From: Teretinema zuelzerae
GTDB taxonomy: Bacteria; Spirochaetota; Spirochaetia; Treponematales; Treponemataceae
Direction of reading: 5' to 3'
NCBI RefSeq assembly: GCF_021021555.1
Contig: NZ_JAINWA010000003.1
Coordinates: 1,550,001-1,614,000 of the forward strand
DNA: 64,000 bases
Below, piece after piece: positions 43,381 through 52,303 of this stretch. A program made the translations under genes and the position numbers. Under the pieces are notes generated by a model. It was not told the origin of the DNA and made no database searches. It saw nothing but the letters and a program-made list of their open reading frames with translations. Each line of letters begins with the position of its first letter. Positions within the stretch are counted from its first letter, which is position 1.

Positions 43381-44237
43381 TGCTTAACGGCTCCCTGAAC
43401 CAGGCCGGAATAAATCTGCTTCTGCAGGGCGAGAAACAACACAAGAGTCGGGAGCACCGCGATCATGATTCCCGCGCAGATGATCTCCCAATGAGACCCG
43501 TACGGCCCTTTGAATTTGAACAGCGCCGTGGAAATCACCTGCAAAGACTGCTTCGGCATATATAGAAACGGCGTATAAAAATCGTTGTACATGCCGATTG
43601 CCTTGATGATGAGCACCGTCACCGTGGCGGGCTTCAGCAGGGGCATGACGATCTGCCAATACACGCGGAAATATCCGGCCCCGTCCAGAATCGCGGACTC
43701 GTCGAGCGACCGCGAAATGCTCTCCAGAAATTGCAGATAGATGTATATCGCCATGATGTCCGTTCCCATGGCCAGGATGATGCCGACGGCGCGGGTGTTA
43801 TAAAGGCCGAGCGCGTTGACGATCTGAAACCGCGAAACCTGGGCTGTCGTAGACGGAATCAAAACAATCCACAGAAATATGTTTTTGATGAACGCGCGTC
43901 CCCTGAACTCGAACCGATGGAGCGCATAGGACGCCATTGTCCCGGTCAAAATCGAACCCGCGCACGCGCCGGCGATGAGAATAAAAGTATTGAAAAACCC
44001 GAGAGCCATTTTCCCGCGGAGGAAGGCTGTCCGGTAGTTGTCGAAAATCCAGACTGCCGGGAGATCGAAAGCCCCCGTCGTGTTGAATTCGGCTCCGGTT
44101 TTAAATGATCCGATGAAAATAACCAAAAGCGGCAAAATAGTGAGCGCCGATGCCGTAATAAGTAGCAGGTACACAAGAGTAAGGCTCAGCACCGACCGCT
44201 TGCTCTGCGCGTTTGCGAAAGTAAAGACTGTTTGCAT
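43377..44237 (-). CDS. ABC sugar permease (MalG/CUT1 type)
   Basis: 286 residues, six helices. EAA loop ESISRSLDESAILDGAGYFRVYWQIVMPLLKPA. Start lies 5 bases after the previous permease stop. Second membrane subunit of the mannooligosaccharide importer. No ATPase gene is in the locus, so a shared MsmK-like ATPase elsewhere is expected. Confidence 0.9.
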   Translation of the reverse strand: MQTVFTFANAQSKRSVLSLTLVYLLLITASALTILPLLVIFIGSFKTGAEFNTTGAFDLPAVWIFDNYRTAFLRGKMALGFFNTFILIAGACAGSILTGTMASYALHRFEFRGRAFIKNIFLWIVLIPSTTAQVSRFQIVNALGLYNTRAVGIILAMGTDIMAIYIYLQFLESISRSLDESAILDGAGYFRVYWQIVMPLLKPATVTVLIIKAIGMYNDFYTPFLYMPKQSLQVISTALFKFKGPYGSHWEIICAGIMIAVLPTLVLFLALQKQIYSGLVQGAVKQ

Positions 44238-44242
44238 TCAGA

Positions 44243-45115
44243 TCACCTCTCCTTGAAAATTTTCTTCTGGATGAAGGTCACGGTCAGAACTATCGCCGTA
44301 AGAATCATCGCCATCGCCGAGGCGAGTCCGAATTTATTAAAACTGAACGCGGTGTTCACCGTCCTGATAACGAAGGTCTCGCTCCCGTTTCCGCCGCCGG
44401 TCATGATGTAGGGCGTCTCGAAAACCGAAAGCGATCCGGTGATGGAAAGAATAACCATCAGTTCGATGATAGGAAGGATGGAAAGAAAAATGATGCGCCA
44501 GAAAATCTGCCATTTATTCGCGCCGTCAATTTCGGCGGCTTCGTAAATATCGGAGGGAATCGATTGAATCGCGCCGAGGAACATCACCATGTTGTATCCC
44601 ATGTACCGCCAAACGGAGGTAGCCGCGATCGAATAGTTGACCAGCGAGGGATTCGTCAGCCACAACACGTCGCTGTCGATTCCGAGGAGTTTCAAAAAAG
44701 TATTGAGGGTACCGGTATCCTTGTAGAAATACAGGAACACCAGACCGATCGCGACGCCGTTGATCAGGTTCGGGAAAAAAAGCACGCCCTTGAAAAACGA
44801 ATGCCCCTTTACTTTGAAGGAAAGAACCGTCGCGAAGAACAAGGCAAGTCCCAACTGAATGAACGACGCGCCGAAGTAATAGAGGCTTACGAAGAATACG
44901 CGGAAATTCTCGACCCTCGTCATCGCGTCGACGTAGTTCGCAAGGCCTATGAACTCTTTGGAGCTCAAGCCGTCCCATCTGAGAAAGCTGTATTCGATCA
45001 TGCTGAAAAACGGGAGGTATCCGAAGATCGCAACAAGCGCCAGGGGAACCGCGAGAAAAACAGCCGCTACAACGCGCTGTTGCCGGGCATATGTCAATTG
45101 GGAAAAACGCTTCAT
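44243..45115 (-). CDS. ABC sugar permease (MalF/CUT1 type)
   Basis: 290 residues from the ATG preceded by AAGGA. Six helices, EAA loop SDIYEAAEIDGANKWQIFWRIIFLSILPI near 190-218. First membrane subunit of the importer; pairs with the next permease. Confidence 0.9.
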   Translation of the reverse strand: MKRFSQLTYARQQRVVAAVFLAVPLALVAIFGYLPFFSMIEYSFLRWDGLSSKEFIGLANYVDAMTRVENFRVFFVSLYYFGASFIQLGLALFFATVLSFKVKGHSFFKGVLFFPNLINGVAIGLVFLYFYKDTGTLNTFLKLLGIDSDVLWLTNPSLVNYSIAATSVWRYMGYNMVMFLGAIQSIPSDIYEAAEIDGANKWQIFWRIIFLSILPIIELMVILSITGSLSVFETPYIMTGGGNGSETFVIRTVNTAFSFNKFGLASAMAMILTAIVLTVTFIQKKIFKER

Positions 45116-45208
45116 GCTATAGTCCTTGTTTAAGTCGTCAAAGCAAGCCAGGAGCGCCCTCAGGCGGGCGCTCCGAGCCGTCATGTCCGCGCCGCGGACG
45201 GAAACGCA

Positions 45209-46522
45209 TTACGGAGTTACGTTGAGGGTTTTCCGCGCTTTCGCCCAGCGGGCATTCCAGTCATTCATGATGTCGTCGAAGGATTCTTTCGTGGTACCCA
45301 TCGCGGCGTCGACTATTCTGATTTTTTGCGGATCTGCCCAGAAACCGATCTCTGCTTCTTTATCGATCTTGTCGAATAAACCGTCCTCGCCGGCCTTCGG
45401 CGGATTGCCGGTTATGTACTGCACGTCGCTTTCCTTGAAGCTGTCCAGAACCGCAGGGAAGGCGCTGCCCTTGAGGGCCGGTATGCTCTGGTTGTCCTGC
45501 GCATACCCGGATTCATCGCTGAACCAGCGGGCGAAAGCCATCGCGGCCGCCTTGTTCTTGCTGTATTTATTCACCGCGATGTTGTAGTCGAGGGAGACTT
45601 CGGAATACATCTTGCCTTTTACGCTCGAGGGATAGGGCATGTATCCGATGTCCGCGGGATTAGACGCGAGGGCCATGATCTGGCCTACCGCCCAGCCGCC
45701 GAGATTCATCACGCCGATTTTTCCGTCAGCCAGCATCTGTTTCGAAGCTTCCCAATCAGAGGTGAGAATGTCCTTTTCGCACAGTCCGCGTTTCACCACC
45801 TCGTACATGACCTTGTACATCTCGTAGTGAGGGGAACCGGCAGCGAAGGGAGCGTCCATATGGATCATCTTGTTCGCCCAGTCAGGATCGCCGGAATAAG
45901 AGTTCCTGCCGCCTTCCCACTGGACAAGGGTCCACTTGGAAGGATAGTTGAGATACAGAGGAACCGCGTCGGTCCGGGTCTTGATCGATTCGAGAGCTTT
46001 ATAGAATTCCTCAGAGGTTTTCGGGAATTTCTTGATTCCCGCCTTTTCGAATACCCGCTTGTTATAGACGAGGCCGCCGACGTTCGCGTTGATAGGGAAC
46101 GCGTAGACATCGTCGCCGAATGAAATCTGGGCGCTCTGCTCGATGAAGTCGTACTTCTTGTTCATCTCGGACTTTGTTCCGACCGGTTCGTAAAAGTTCG
46201 CGAAGTCCTGGGGAATCGGCGGATTGGTCACCATCATGAGGACATCGCCGTAGGATTTCGTGCTCATGCGGGTGCGGACCGTGCCGGCGTAATCGGTGAT
46301 CGCTTCGAATTCGATGCTGACGTCCGGATGCTTTTCGTTGAATTTCTCCCGATATTCCTGAAATTTCGTGTCGTTCCAATCCGTACGGTGATGCAGGACT
46401 ACCAGCGATCCTGAAATGCCACCAGACGAAGAGGAACCGGTTTCCTTCGCACCATTAGAAAATACGGGTCCCGATGCAATCATGCACAATCCGAAAACCG
46501 CTAAAATACCAAGTTTTCTCAT
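45209..46522 (-). CDS. ABC sugar-binding protein of the mannan locus
   Basis: 437 residues from the ATG preceded by GGAGGAG. A signal peptide precedes SNGAKETG, the usual spirochaetal form; no lipobox Cys is seen at that point. CUT1 solute-binding fold (VVLHHRTDWNDTKFQEY, FEAITDYAGTVRTRMST, PLYLNYPSKWTLVQW, NLGGWAVGQIMAL). First gene of the operon under the 28-base palindromic operator. It should bind manno-oligosaccharides or glucomanno-oligosaccharides, judged by its neighbours. Confidence 0.88.
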   Translation of the reverse strand: MRKLGILAVFGLCMIASGPVFSNGAKETGSSSSGGISGSLVVLHHRTDWNDTKFQEYREKFNEKHPDVSIEFEAITDYAGTVRTRMSTKSYGDVLMMVTNPPIPQDFANFYEPVGTKSEMNKKYDFIEQSAQISFGDDVYAFPINANVGGLVYNKRVFEKAGIKKFPKTSEEFYKALESIKTRTDAVPLYLNYPSKWTLVQWEGGRNSYSGDPDWANKMIHMDAPFAAGSPHYEMYKVMYEVVKRGLCEKDILTSDWEASKQMLADGKIGVMNLGGWAVGQIMALASNPADIGYMPYPSSVKGKMYSEVSLDYNIAVNKYSKNKAAAMAFARWFSDESGYAQDNQSIPALKGSAFPAVLDSFKESDVQYITGNPPKAGEDGLFDKIDKEAEIGFWADPQKIRIVDAAMGTTKESFDDIMNDWNARWAKARKTLNVTP

Positions 46523-46544
46523 ACTTTTCTCCTCCATTGCGTAG

Positions 46545-46572
46545 TTATTTGAGAAACCGGTTTCTCAAATAA
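46545..46572. promoter_or_regulatory. LacI-type operator upstream of mannan import operon
   Basis: A 28-base perfect palindrome whose left half is TTATTTGAGAAACC. The core GAGAAACCGGTTTCTC recurs at the phosphorylase operon promoter (50259-50289). Both sit upstream of the first gene of an operon in the same locus, so a shared LacI repressor, probably the one at 39041, is likely. Confidence 0.85.
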
Positions 46573-46668
46573 TTTAGGTCAGTATATCATGAGAACTTGA
46601 GCTGTCAAGTTTTATTTGCGCGATTATAAGAAAAAAACGCACCTCGCCGGGCCTTGAATAAAAAGCAA

Positions 46669-46706
46669 ACGGCCGGCGCGGCGGAATACATCCGCCGGCC
46701 GGCCGT
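46669..46706 (-). terminator. Terminator of the phosphorylase operon
   Basis: A GC-rich hairpin (46669-46684 pairing with 46692-46706, one bulge) read on the minus strand, followed by TTTGCTTTTTATT. It separates the phosphorylase operon from the transporter operon. Confidence 0.8.
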
Positions 46707-46752
46707 AAAAAAAAGAATCGTTGTTATAGGCCCGATGAGAAAAAAAGAAATT

Positions 46753-47928
46753 CTAGAGGCGCGAATTCCGGGATATCAAAGCGACGCGCTGGGCAACCGA
46801 GCCCTGCGAGGTAAGCGGATCTTCCGGCGTGTTCAAGCAGTAATCGACCAGACGGTCTACGGTGGATTCTGCGACATGGAGGCGGGTATCCGACGAGGCG
46901 TAATAGATCAGCAGTCGCCCGTCCGCCTCGGCTATCGCTCCGTTTACGAATACGACGTTCGACACGTCGCCTATGCGCTCTCCGCCCTCGGGCGCTATGA
47001 GGTAGCCGCCGGGACGCGCGATTACCTTGAAAGGATCCTCCAGGGACGTCATAAAGGCGTACACGACGTAGCGGAGGCCGGCGGCGGTGTTTCTCACTCC
47101 GTGGGCGACATGCAGCCAGCCCTTAGAGGTTTTGATGGGCACCGCGCCCGCGCCGTTTTTCAATTCCTTGATCGTGTGATACGTCTTTTCATCGAGCAGA
47201 GTCTCGGTCATTAAAACAGCTCCGTCCATGGTTTCGCTCAAGCCCGCGCAAATGCCGCCGCCTGAGCCGGTTTCTATAAAACCGTCCTGAGGACGGGTAT
47301 AGAGCAGATAGAGCCCATCGACGAATTCGGGATGAAGCACGACGTTACGTTGCTGAGGAGACGCCGTTTTCAAATCAGGCAGACGTATCCAGGTTTTCAG
47401 ATCCTTCGTCCTCACGATGCCGGCAGCGGCGACAGCGCTTGAAGTGTCTCCCTTCGGCGCGGCGGGATCCTTGCGCTCCGTGCAGAAGAGGCCGTATATC
47501 CAGCCGTCTTCATGGGCGGTAAGGCGCATGTCGTAGACGTTCACATCGGGATTGTCGGTTTGCGGAAGCTCGACCGGATACTCGGCGAACCTGAAGGAAT
47601 CTATGCCGTTCGGGCTTTCCGCTACCGCGAAGAAGCTCTTCCTATCCATGCCCTCGACACGAACCACCAGGCAGTAGCGATCCTGAAGCTTTATCGCTCC
47701 CGAGTTGAAGGCCGCGTTTATTCCCATGCGCTCCATCAAATAGGGGTTCGTCTCCGGATTGAGATCGTACCGCCAGGACAGCGGCGCGTGGGCCGCGGTT
47801 ACCACGGGATTTTTATACCGCACATAAATGCCGTTTCCCGGAAGGACCGGCTCGTTCGGCTGCTCGACCAGGGCCCGGTGTCCAGCTTCCAGCATCGCGA
47901 GCCTGTCTGCAAAATTGCTCAACATCAT
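46753..47928 (-). CDS. 4-O-beta-D-mannosyl-D-glucose phosphorylase-like GH130 enzyme
   Basis: 391 residues, GH130 five-blade propeller. The segments [49 protein letters not shown], and [24 protein letters not shown] are the wording of the mannosylglucose phosphorylase branch (GH130_1). It would split mannosyl-glucose with phosphate into mannose 1-phosphate and glucose. Start overlaps the epimerase stop by 4 bases, and GGAG lies upstream. Cytoplasmic. Confidence 0.85.
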   Translation of the reverse strand: MMLSNFADRLAMLEAGHRALVEQPNEPVLPGNGIYVRYKNPVVTAAHAPLSWRYDLNPETNPYLMERMGINAAFNSGAIKLQDRYCLVVRVEGMDRKSFFAVAESPNGIDSFRFAEYPVELPQTDNPDVNVYDMRLTAHEDGWIYGLFCTERKDPAAPKGDTSSAVAAAGIVRTKDLKTWIRLPDLKTASPQQRNVVLHPEFVDGLYLLYTRPQDGFIETGSGGGICAGLSETMDGAVLMTETLLDEKTYHTIKELKNGAGAVPIKTSKGWLHVAHGVRNTAAGLRYVVYAFMTSLEDPFKVIARPGGYLIAPEGGERIGDVSNVVFVNGAIAEADGRLLIYYASSDTRLHVAESTVDRLVDYCLNTPEDPLTSQGSVAQRVALISRNSRL

Positions 47929-49244
47929 GATTCACTCTCCTTGCTCTGTCCCCGCATCGCGGCCGCGCCTGAATGGGCGGCGCGCTCGATTAATTCCATG
48001 CAGCATCGTCCGTTATGATAGCCGGTTTTCCAGTTTCCGCCCTTTAATTCGCTGAAAAGCGGCCGTCCGTCGGGAGCGACCGAGGCGTGCCAATCGCCGC
48101 CCTCGGCATCTTTTTGGCGAGTCATAATCCAATTCCATGTTTTTTCGGCTGCATCCAGAAAACGTTCGTCCGAGGAGATTTGCCATGCGTTGAAAAAACC
48201 GACGACGGCTTCAGCCTGGCACCACCATACCCGGGTCGAATCCCGCCGTCCGCCGTGGATCTCGTTATCAAGGGCGCCCGACGCGTCGGAAACGCCCTCC
48301 GCCAGCGAAATCTCCGCCAGGCGCAGAACCGCCTCGCGTATTCCGTTTTTCAAAGCAGCGTTCTTCAACTCGCAAGCGGCCTCCCATAACAGCCAGCTGG
48401 CTTCGATATCGTGGCCGAACGACACGATATCGCCTATCGGCTTCCAGTCTTGCGTAAAATAGAGGTCGAGATGCCCGTCAGAACCGATGATTTTTTCTGT
48501 CGTCGCCCGAACGAGGGTGGCAAGAGACGCGGCGACCCGAGAAAGAAGATCGATATCATCCGGAAACGCGATGGAAAGAGTCCGATAAAACGACGTATAC
48601 GCTTCAACGACATGAAGATTTGTATTCATGGACTTCGCGCAATCTATGTCCTTCCCGGATAGTTTCAAATCAGTCGTGGCAGACCAGTCCCGCGCTCGCG
48701 CTTCGACGTAGCCGCCGCCGGAACGGTCCCGCGCATGTGTTTCCAGAAGAGTCCAGACGGCGCGGGCATGATCGAAAGCGGCAGCTGCCGCCTCGCCGTC
48801 TTTCCGTACCTCGGCGAGCGCGCGCGCATATTCGGAAAAAGCGTAGAGCGCGAAAGCTTCTCCGTATATTTGCTTTTTTTCTACGCACGGGCTGCCGTCG
48901 GCATACACAGACCAGAAAACGCCGCCGTGCTTTCTATCGACGAAATTGTCCGTAAGCGCGGCGTACGCGTAATCCGCCGTATCCATCCAGGATGAATCGT
49001 TCAGGACGCGGGAGGCGGCGCTATACGTCCAGAGATGGCGGGCAGTCATCACGACGGAGCGCGGTTCCGCGGCGTCGCCTTCGTTACCGTACCGAAGACT
49101 TCCGAAGAAGCCCTTTGAAGGCAGATCCCGCCCGTGCTTCGGCCAGAACGGGAGTATATTGCCGGCCAGTTCCTCCCGCGCGGACGTTGAAAGGTTTTCC
49201 AGCCGCGAATACAGCGGGGACAGAGTAACATCAGCCGATCGCAT
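47925..49244 (-). CDS. Cellobiose/mannobiose 2-epimerase (AGE family)
   Basis: 439 residues, an alpha/alpha barrel. [84 protein letters not shown] and [18 protein letters not shown] include the catalytic His residues of this family. It turns beta-1,4-mannobiose into mannosyl-glucose, feeding the phosphorylase encoded immediately downstream. Its start overlaps the end of the mannooligosaccharide phosphorylase gene by 14 bases. The C-terminal codons include a motif copy (47944, read as GQS). Confidence 0.88.
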   Translation of the reverse strand: MRSADVTLSPLYSRLENLSTSAREELAGNILPFWPKHGRDLPSKGFFGSLRYGNEGDAAEPRSVVMTARHLWTYSAASRVLNDSSWMDTADYAYAALTDNFVDRKHGGVFWSVYADGSPCVEKKQIYGEAFALYAFSEYARALAEVRKDGEAAAAAFDHARAVWTLLETHARDRSGGGYVEARARDWSATTDLKLSGKDIDCAKSMNTNLHVVEAYTSFYRTLSIAFPDDIDLLSRVAASLATLVRATTEKIIGSDGHLDLYFTQDWKPIGDIVSFGHDIEASWLLWEAACELKNAALKNGIREAVLRLAEISLAEGVSDASGALDNEIHGGRRDSTRVWWCQAEAVVGFFNAWQISSDERFLDAAEKTWNWIMTRQKDAEGGDWHASVAPDGRPLFSELKGGNWKTGYHNGRCCMELIERAAHSGAAAMRGQSKESES

Positions 49245-50232
49245 TGTTCTGCTTCACGAAGTCGATGATTTCGCCGATCCGTCCAAAGACCAGCCCGGTC
49301 GAGGTGTCGGCGCAGCCGTAATAAACGGCCACCCTGTCGGTGTCCGAATCCGTCAGGGCCGCGCAGGGGAACGCGACGTTCGGCACGTCTCCGACGCATT
49401 CATACGTCTTCTGGGGGGAAATGAGATAGGGCCGCGCGCGGGCGATCACCTTCCATGGCTGATCGAGGTCAAGCAGAGCAGCGCTGAACGAATAGACGAA
49501 TCCGTTGCAGCTGTTCAATACGCCGTGATAGAAAAGGAGCCAGCCTTCCTTCGTTTCGATAGGAGCCGGGCCCGCACCGATTTTGGTGCTCTGCCACAGG
49601 CTCTGGCTTCCCAGAGGAGACATCACATGGCGATGTTTTCCCCAATATGTCATGTCGGGACTTTCAGAATAAAAAATATCGCCGAAGGGCGTATGCCCCG
49701 AATCGCTCGGCCGGCTCAACAACGCGTAATTATTTCCGATCTTTCGGGGAAAGAGGACTCCGTTCCGGTTGTAGGGCATCAGAGGATTCTCTATCTGCTG
49801 GAAGGTTTCAAAATCGAAGGTGTAGCCCATGCCGATGCTCGCGCCGTGATATCCGTTGCACCATACGATCCAATACCGATCCTCGACGAACACAACGCGG
49901 GGATCGTATTTATATTCCGAGTCCGGAATATCGAGAGACGCTTTGATAAAGTCAATCGGGGAATCGGCGATCCTCCATGAAATGCCGTCTTTGCTGAAGC
50001 CGACGCGGATATTCATCCGGCGGCACGTATCGTCGCAGCGGAAAACTCCCGCGAAACCGTCCCTGAAGGGAACGACCGCGCTGTTGAAAATGCTGTTCGT
50101 GTCAGCCGCGGCGTCGCGCCCGATCACCGGATTTTGTGAATACCTCCATAAAACGGAAGAGTCCCCCTCAGGACGTTCTTCCCAGGGAATCGATGGCAGA
50201 GACGACCCGTGTATTAAAAGTGACGAATGCAT
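49231..50232 (-). CDS. Beta-1,4-mannooligosaccharide phosphorylase-like GH130 enzyme
   Basis: 333 residues from the ATG preceded by GAGG; an upstream frame runs through the operator and is not used. GH130 blades with [68 protein letters not shown] and [21 protein letters not shown] resemble GH130_2. It should release mannose 1-phosphate from manno-oligosaccharides. First gene of a three-gene operon with the epimerase and the other GH130. A motif copy (49217) is just beyond its stop. Confidence 0.85.
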   Translation of the reverse strand: MHSSLLIHGSSLPSIPWEERPEGDSSVLWRYSQNPVIGRDAAADTNSIFNSAVVPFRDGFAGVFRCDDTCRRMNIRVGFSKDGISWRIADSPIDFIKASLDIPDSEYKYDPRVVFVEDRYWIVWCNGYHGASIGMGYTFDFETFQQIENPLMPYNRNGVLFPRKIGNNYALLSRPSDSGHTPFGDIFYSESPDMTYWGKHRHVMSPLGSQSLWQSTKIGAGPAPIETKEGWLLFYHGVLNSCNGFVYSFSAALLDLDQPWKVIARARPYLISPQKTYECVGDVPNVAFPCAALTDSDTDRVAVYYGCADTSTGLVFGRIGEIIDFVKQNNAIG

Positions 50233-50258
50233 TCGCAGTACCTCTTCATATATTATTC

Positions 50259-50289
50259 GGTTTCTCAAAGAGAAACCGGTTTCTCTTTG
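50259..50289. promoter_or_regulatory. LacI-type operator pair upstream of phosphorylase operon
   Basis: A 24-base perfect palindrome (left half CAAAGAGAAACC, 50266-50289) overlaps a second inverted repeat CGGTTTCTC-AAA-GAGAAACCG (50259-50279). The half-site GAGAAACCGG equals that at 46545-46572. The site also lies in front of the divergent DNA methylase gene. Confidence 0.85.
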
Positions 50290-50335
50290 CATACAACAAT
50301 TAAACTATATGACCGACTCCCTGTCAAGGACTACG

Positions 50336-51523
50336 ATGAAAAGGAAGCGAAACAGAAGAGCAAGATGGCGAAAACACCGCAATTCAGATACACTGATTCC
50401 GATGAATACAGAAGCGCCGGACGCACAGGAAAACCCCCGATATCTTTCGGAACAAGTAATCACCTATATCGGGAACAAGCGGGCCCTTCTGCCCTTCATC
50501 GACGAAGCGGTGCGGAAAATCAGGAGCGAACTGGGCGGGCGGAAGCTCTCGTGCTTCGACGCGTTTTCAGGCTCGGGCATCGTCTCCCGCTATTTTAAAA
50601 AACACGCCTCTCATATCATCGCGAACGATCTTGAACTCTATTCGAAAATCATAAACACCTGTTATCTGACCAATCGCCCGGATGCGGAAAAACTGGGACT
50701 CAAGGAGCAGTACCGGGATCTGACGAAAAAACTGGCGGAAAACCGTTTTATTCCGGGAATTATTTCAGAACTCTACGCGCCCGGCAGCGAAGACGCGATT
50801 CATCGGGGAGAACGCGTTTTTTACACAAAAAGGAACGCATTGTACCTGGACACCGCCAGGACGCTGATAGACGAATACCCGGAGGAAATCCGCCCGTTTT
50901 TTCTCGCTCCCCTGTTGTCGGAAGCCTCGATTCATGCGAACACCGCGGGTGTTTTCAAGGGATTTTACAAAAACAGGCATACGGGAATCGGACAATTCGG
51001 GGGCCATAAGGGAGACGCGTTGAACAGAATCACCGGAAACATCGTTCTGGAATACCCGGTCTTCAGCGATTTCGAGGGAAACTTTCAGGTGCTCCAGGAA
51101 GACGCGCTCGCGGCCGCGTGCTCTGTCCCCGAAACGGATCTCGCATATCTCGATCCTCCGTACAACCAGCACCCCTACGGATCGAACTATTTCATGCTGA
51201 ATGTTCTTGCCCGCAACGAACGTCCGGAAAAAATATCCCCGATTTCAGGAATCCCTTCAAACTGGAACCGCTCGCCATACAATAGAAGAAAGGAAGCTCC
51301 CGCCGAATTGCGGAAACTGATCGAACGGATCCGGGCAAAATACGTGCTGGTATCCTTCAATTCGGAGGGCTTCGTCTCGCGGGAGGAAATGGAAGAAATT
51401 CTATCCGCTGAAGGCTCGGTGGAAACGCTCGAAACGCGGTATAACGCCTTCAGGGGAAGCAGAAACCTGCAGAACAGAAGCAAGCATGTCACCGAATTCC
51501 TCTATATCCTGAAAAAAAACTGA
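50336..51523 (+). CDS. Adenine-specific DNA methyltransferase (D12 class)
   Basis: 395 residues from the ATG preceded by AAGGA (an ATG at 50309 is in frame but has no ribosome site). N-terminal basic stretch (KRKRNRRARWRKHR), motif X YLSEQVITYIGNKRALLPFI, AdoMet motif I FDAFSGSGIV near 78 and catalytic motif IV DPPYNQHPYGSNYF near 280. It should methylate N6 of adenine. No restriction endonuclease is next to it, so it may be orphan. Target sequence unknown. Confidence 0.85.
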   Translation: MKRKRNRRARWRKHRNSDTLIPMNTEAPDAQENPRYLSEQVITYIGNKRALLPFIDEAVRKIRSELGGRKLSCFDAFSGSGIVSRYFKKHASHIIANDLELYSKIINTCYLTNRPDAEKLGLKEQYRDLTKKLAENRFIPGIISELYAPGSEDAIHRGERVFYTKRNALYLDTARTLIDEYPEEIRPFFLAPLLSEASIHANTAGVFKGFYKNRHTGIGQFGGHKGDALNRITGNIVLEYPVFSDFEGNFQVLQEDALAAACSVPETDLAYLDPPYNQHPYGSNYFMLNVLARNERPEKISPISGIPSNWNRSPYNRRKEAPAELRKLIERIRAKYVLVSFNSEGFVSREEMEEILSAEGSVETLETRYNAFRGSRNLQNRSKHVTEFLYILKKN

Positions 51524-51540
51524 ACAGCGGAAGAGTCGTT

Positions 51541-52218
51541 TCAGAGCCCGTTTCGGGGACAGAGCACGGAAAGCACGCACTCGGCGCATTTCGGCTTCCG
51601 CGCTACGCACACGTATCTTCCGTGGAGCAAGAGCCAGTGGTGGGCATGCCGGATCCAGGCTGCGGGAATTATTCGCATCAGGTCGTCCTCGACTCCGCGG
51701 GGAGTCGCGGCGGAGCTTAAGCCCAAACGCGGGGCCAAACGGAGCAGATGCGTGTCGACCGGCATCGCAGCCTCTCCGAATACGACGTTCAGCACGACAT
51801 TCGCCGTTTTCCGGCCGACTCCGGGGAGGCTTTCAAGCGATGCTCTGTCCCCGGGAACCGTTCCGCCGAAGTTATCTTCGAGCATTCGGCTCATAGCTAT
51901 GATATGGCGCGCCTTCGTCGGATAGAGATTCACGGATTTGATGTATTCCTTCAATCCATCCTCGCCGAGCTCGAGCATCTGCGCCGGCGTCGACACGCGT
52001 TCGAACAGCGGCCCGGTCGCGCGGTTCACGCCTTTATCCGTCATCTGCGCGGAAAGAACCACCGCGACCAGAAGCGTATACGCGTTCGTGCTCTCCAGTT
52101 CTGTTTCAGGCGCTGGATTCCCGGCGGAGAGGAGCTCAAAAACCCGATGTATCTCGTCCGGATTGAGTCTATGAAACCCGCCGTCGTCGTTCTCGGGGAC
52201 AGAGGAAGCTTTCTTCAT
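51541..52218 (-). CDS. nth: Endonuclease III (DNA glycosylase/AP lyase)
   Basis: 225 residues from the ATG at 52218; the open frame further upstream is not supported. HhH motif LPGVGRKTANVVLN with the Lys near 131 and the later Asp in PVDTHLLRLAPRLG, and the [4Fe-4S] loop C-x6-C-x2-C-x5-C (CVARKPKCAECVLSVLC). It removes oxidised pyrimidines. It has a -10 box 6 bases before the ATG and no ribosome site. Three motif copies (51556, 51843, 52196), one encoding codons 5-8. Confidence 0.92.
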   Translation of the reverse strand: MKKASSVPENDDGGFHRLNPDEIHRVFELLSAGNPAPETELESTNAYTLLVAVVLSAQMTDKGVNRATGPLFERVSTPAQMLELGEDGLKEYIKSVNLYPTKARHIIAMSRMLEDNFGGTVPGDRASLESLPGVGRKTANVVLNVVFGEAAMPVDTHLLRLAPRLGLSSAATPRGVEDDLMRIIPAAWIRHAHHWLLLHGRYVCVARKPKCAECVLSVLCPRNGL

Positions 52219-52224
52219 TCCCGA

Positions 52225-52254
52225 ATAATACAACCCCCAAAGCCTCTTCGGCAA
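52225..52254 (-). promoter_or_regulatory. Promoter of nth, leaderless
   Basis: Minus strand TTGCCG (52254-52249), 18-base spacer, TATTAT (52230-52225), 6 bases to the ATG. On the plus strand TATACT (52291-52296) lies 7 bases before the ATG of the divergent ABC-F gene, again without a ribosome site. Confidence 0.55.
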
Positions 52255-52303
52255 CCGAACAGGCTCCTTCTCCGGAACGGTGCAACCTGATATACTCCCG
52301 GGA

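Noticed and set aside
49856-50335. 160-residue N-terminal extension of the DNA methylase frame
   Set aside because: Runs antisense through the GH130 gene and the operator; the ATG at 50336 has a ribosome site.
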